From NCBI RefSeq assembly GCF_001267925.1, contig NZ_CP011409.1, positions 744,001-808,000 on the forward strand: a stretch of 64,000 nucleotides of DNA, read 5' to 3'. A model generated the notes under the pieces. The model saw nothing but the letters and a program-made list of their open reading frames with translations, was not told the origin of the DNA and made no database searches. The DNA comes from Herbaspirillum hiltneri N3 (GTDB taxonomy: Bacteria; Pseudomonadota; Gammaproteobacteria; Burkholderiales; Burkholderiaceae_D). Position numbers and translations under genes: made by a program. Positions 63,290-64,000 of this stretch are shown piece by piece (position 1 is the first letter of the stretch; each line of letters starts with the position of its first letter).

Positions 63290-63673
63290 TCACTTTCGTT
63301 CCACACATACCTGTTGATACCACAGCTCGAGCGTTGACCATCGTTCGCTTGTTGCGCCGTCGTGAGACCAATACACAATATCTCCGTCGGACGTAATGCA
63401 AAAATAGTCGCCGTTATCTTCGATAAACGGTAAATAGTGACGAGGAACTCCCATCACTTTCCATGCGGTTTCTGCAATCTCCACCAAGTCACAGTATCCC
63501 GACCCTGGCAAAACGACTGCTGGAGTGAACACTGCATTCGCTACGTCTCCTCCACTAAGAAGAAACTTTCGATAGTCCGGATGAAATTTCATCCCTAAAC
63601 TATTTTCAGCAGCATCAATCTCCAAGTCTGTCGGGAGGCGAAAGGGGCTATTTTTTGCATCAACTTCGTTCAT
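63290..63673 (-). CDS. Array gene E: SMI1/KNR4 (SUKH) family protein
   Basis: A 127-residue SUKH-type protein. The family start is visible as FRLPTDLEIDAAENSLGMKFHPDYRKFLLSGGD (around residues 11-43), with the conserved helix-PxDYR/KFL-like segment, followed by YCDLVEIAETAW, LPFIEDNGDYFCITSDGDIVYWSHDG and WSTLELWYQQVC. SUKH proteins commonly serve as immunity partners of polymorphic nuclease toxins. No toxin gene is adjacent. It fills the unit between repeat copies 7 and 8. Confidence 0.82.
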   Translation of the reverse strand: MNEVDAKNSPFRLPTDLEIDAAENSLGMKFHPDYRKFLLSGGDVANAVFTPAVVLPGSGYCDLVEIAETAWKVMGVPRHYLPFIEDNGDYFCITSDGDIVYWSHDGATSERWSTLELWYQQVCVERK

Positions 63674-63702
63674 ATTTTTATGCTCTTGGCTTTAGGAGAG
63701 AA

Positions 63703-63726
63703 GTCTGCAACTGGCCGATTGCGAAC
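63703..63726 (+). repeat. 24-nt inverted-repeat element, copy 8
   Basis: Arms GTCTGC and GCGAAC around AACTGGCCGATT. It lies 29 bp upstream of the SUKH-like gene and 13 bp beyond the end of the last, partial gene. Confidence 0.75.
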
Positions 63727-63739
63727 GTCCATGCAAAAC

Positions 63740-64000
63740 CTACAGAGCCGGCCATTTCCCCGATGCGACGATTCGCCCGACAATAGATCCCGCAATGATG
63801 CCAAGAAGACAGATGAGCCACTTTTCCATACGATCGAAATAGAAGGTCTCCAAAACAGTATGGAGCAGTATCCACGCCATGACCAGTCCGAAAAAGGCCC
63901 CAATTCCACCGTACATACGCCGGTCGAGTTGCATTGCGCCGATTTGGTAATTTGATGGAGGTTCTTGCGATCGACGTTTGACATTGACGTCGCCGTGGGC
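63740..64000 (-). CDS. Array gene F: small two-helix membrane protein, partial at the right edge
   Basis: The frame is open from 64000 to the stop at 63740 (86 codons plus stop), so the true start may lie beyond the window. An ATG at 63934 gives a 64-residue form but has no ribosome site. The visible protein reads NYQIGAMQLDRRMYGGIGAF, then two helices (FFGLVMAWILLHTVLETFYF and MEKWLICLLGIIAGSIVGRIV). A different frame (63670-63984) over the same DNA is less protein-like. I do not recognise the family. It continues the array beyond copy 8. Confidence 0.6.
   Translation of the reverse strand, partial: AHGDVNVKRRSQEPPSNYQIGAMQLDRRMYGGIGAFFGLVMAWILLHTVLETFYFDRMEKWLICLLGIIAGSIVGRIVASGKWPAL

Noticed and set aside
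61464..63726. CRISPR array
   Set aside because: The 24-nt repeats are degenerate and spaced 427-479 bp apart with coding genes between, not 30-40-bp spacers; no cas gene is present.
61464..63726. Classical integron with attC sites
   Set aside because: The cassette layout is similar, but the repeats lack the RYYYAAC and GTTRRRY cores and no integron integrase is in the window. An analogous system remains possible.
63670..63984. Alternative 104-codon frame at the right edge
   Set aside because: It overlaps the hydrophobic two-helix frame (63740-64000), and its composition (Ser, Trp, Arg mixed) is less protein-like.

Overview
The window is about 64 kb of a high-G+C betaproteobacterial chromosome. 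The gene order (cox operon with ctaG, SURF1 and ctaAB; rpoH; ftsXEY; mla-ibaG-murA-his-hinT-tat; mscL; petABC-sspAB) together with the protein sequences points to Burkholderiales, most likely Oxalobacteraceae close to Herbaspirillum. That genus assignment is an inference from memory of gene order and protein style; no search was run.

Layout. 0-4.3 kb: a partial small exported protein, then an ABC importer with two tandem, closely related substrate-binding proteins, a permease and an ATPase. 4.3-6.7 kb: trmL, comF and a BioC-like methyltransferase. 6.9-16.7 kb: the aa3-type cytochrome c oxidase locus, with structural subunits II, I and III, copper and heme A assembly factors (ctaG, SURF1, two Sco-like proteins, ctaA, ctaB) and three very small membrane proteins. 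16.7-20.7 kb: rpoH with a CIRCE operator, and ftsY-ftsE-ftsX. 20.8-25.6 kb: an active/inactive M16 peptidase pair separated by an orphan ParA ATPase, then rsmD and coaD. 25.6-32.5 kb: a ferredoxin, a thiol dioxygenase with a four-domain rhodanese, an EamA exporter, a diguanylate cyclase, a methyltransferase and a ychF gene broken by a one-base deletion. 32.7-36.8 kb: the complete mlaFEDACB phospholipid-transport operon. 36.9-50.1 kb: an ABC-2 exporter, ibaG, murA, the his operon (hisGDCBHAFIE, interrupted by a DNA methyltransferase gene), hinT and tatABC. 50.2-57.9 kb: a DUF2461 gene, a DegS-like protease, a Nif3-like gene, mscL, the cytochrome bc1 operon and sspAB.

A tRNA-Thr(UGU) at 57,959-58,034 marks the change to accessory DNA. 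From about 58.2 kb to the right end the sequence is divided by eight degenerate copies of a 24-nt inverted repeat (arms near GTCCGC and GCGGAC). All copies lie in the same orientation. From 61.5 kb onward they are spaced 427-479 bp apart, with exactly one small, A+T-richer, minus-strand gene in each interval. One of these genes looks like a SMI1/KNR4 (SUKH) immunity protein; the others are not recognised. This row of cassette-like units is the most unusual structure in the window. Two further units, a TMEM175-like channel gene and a divergent FAD-monooxygenase/LysR pair, are bounded by copies of the same repeat.

Functionally, most of the window builds and maintains the envelope and respiratory chain: bc1 complex, aa3 oxidase and their assembly factors, the Tat pathway that would export the Rieske protein encoded 3.5 kb away, Mla lipid transport, MurA, FtsEX/FtsY and envelope proteases. 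Histidine biosynthesis and small sulfur- and stress-related genes lie between these blocks. Starts were chosen from ribosome-binding sites, overlaps and family length, and several differ from the longest possible ORF.
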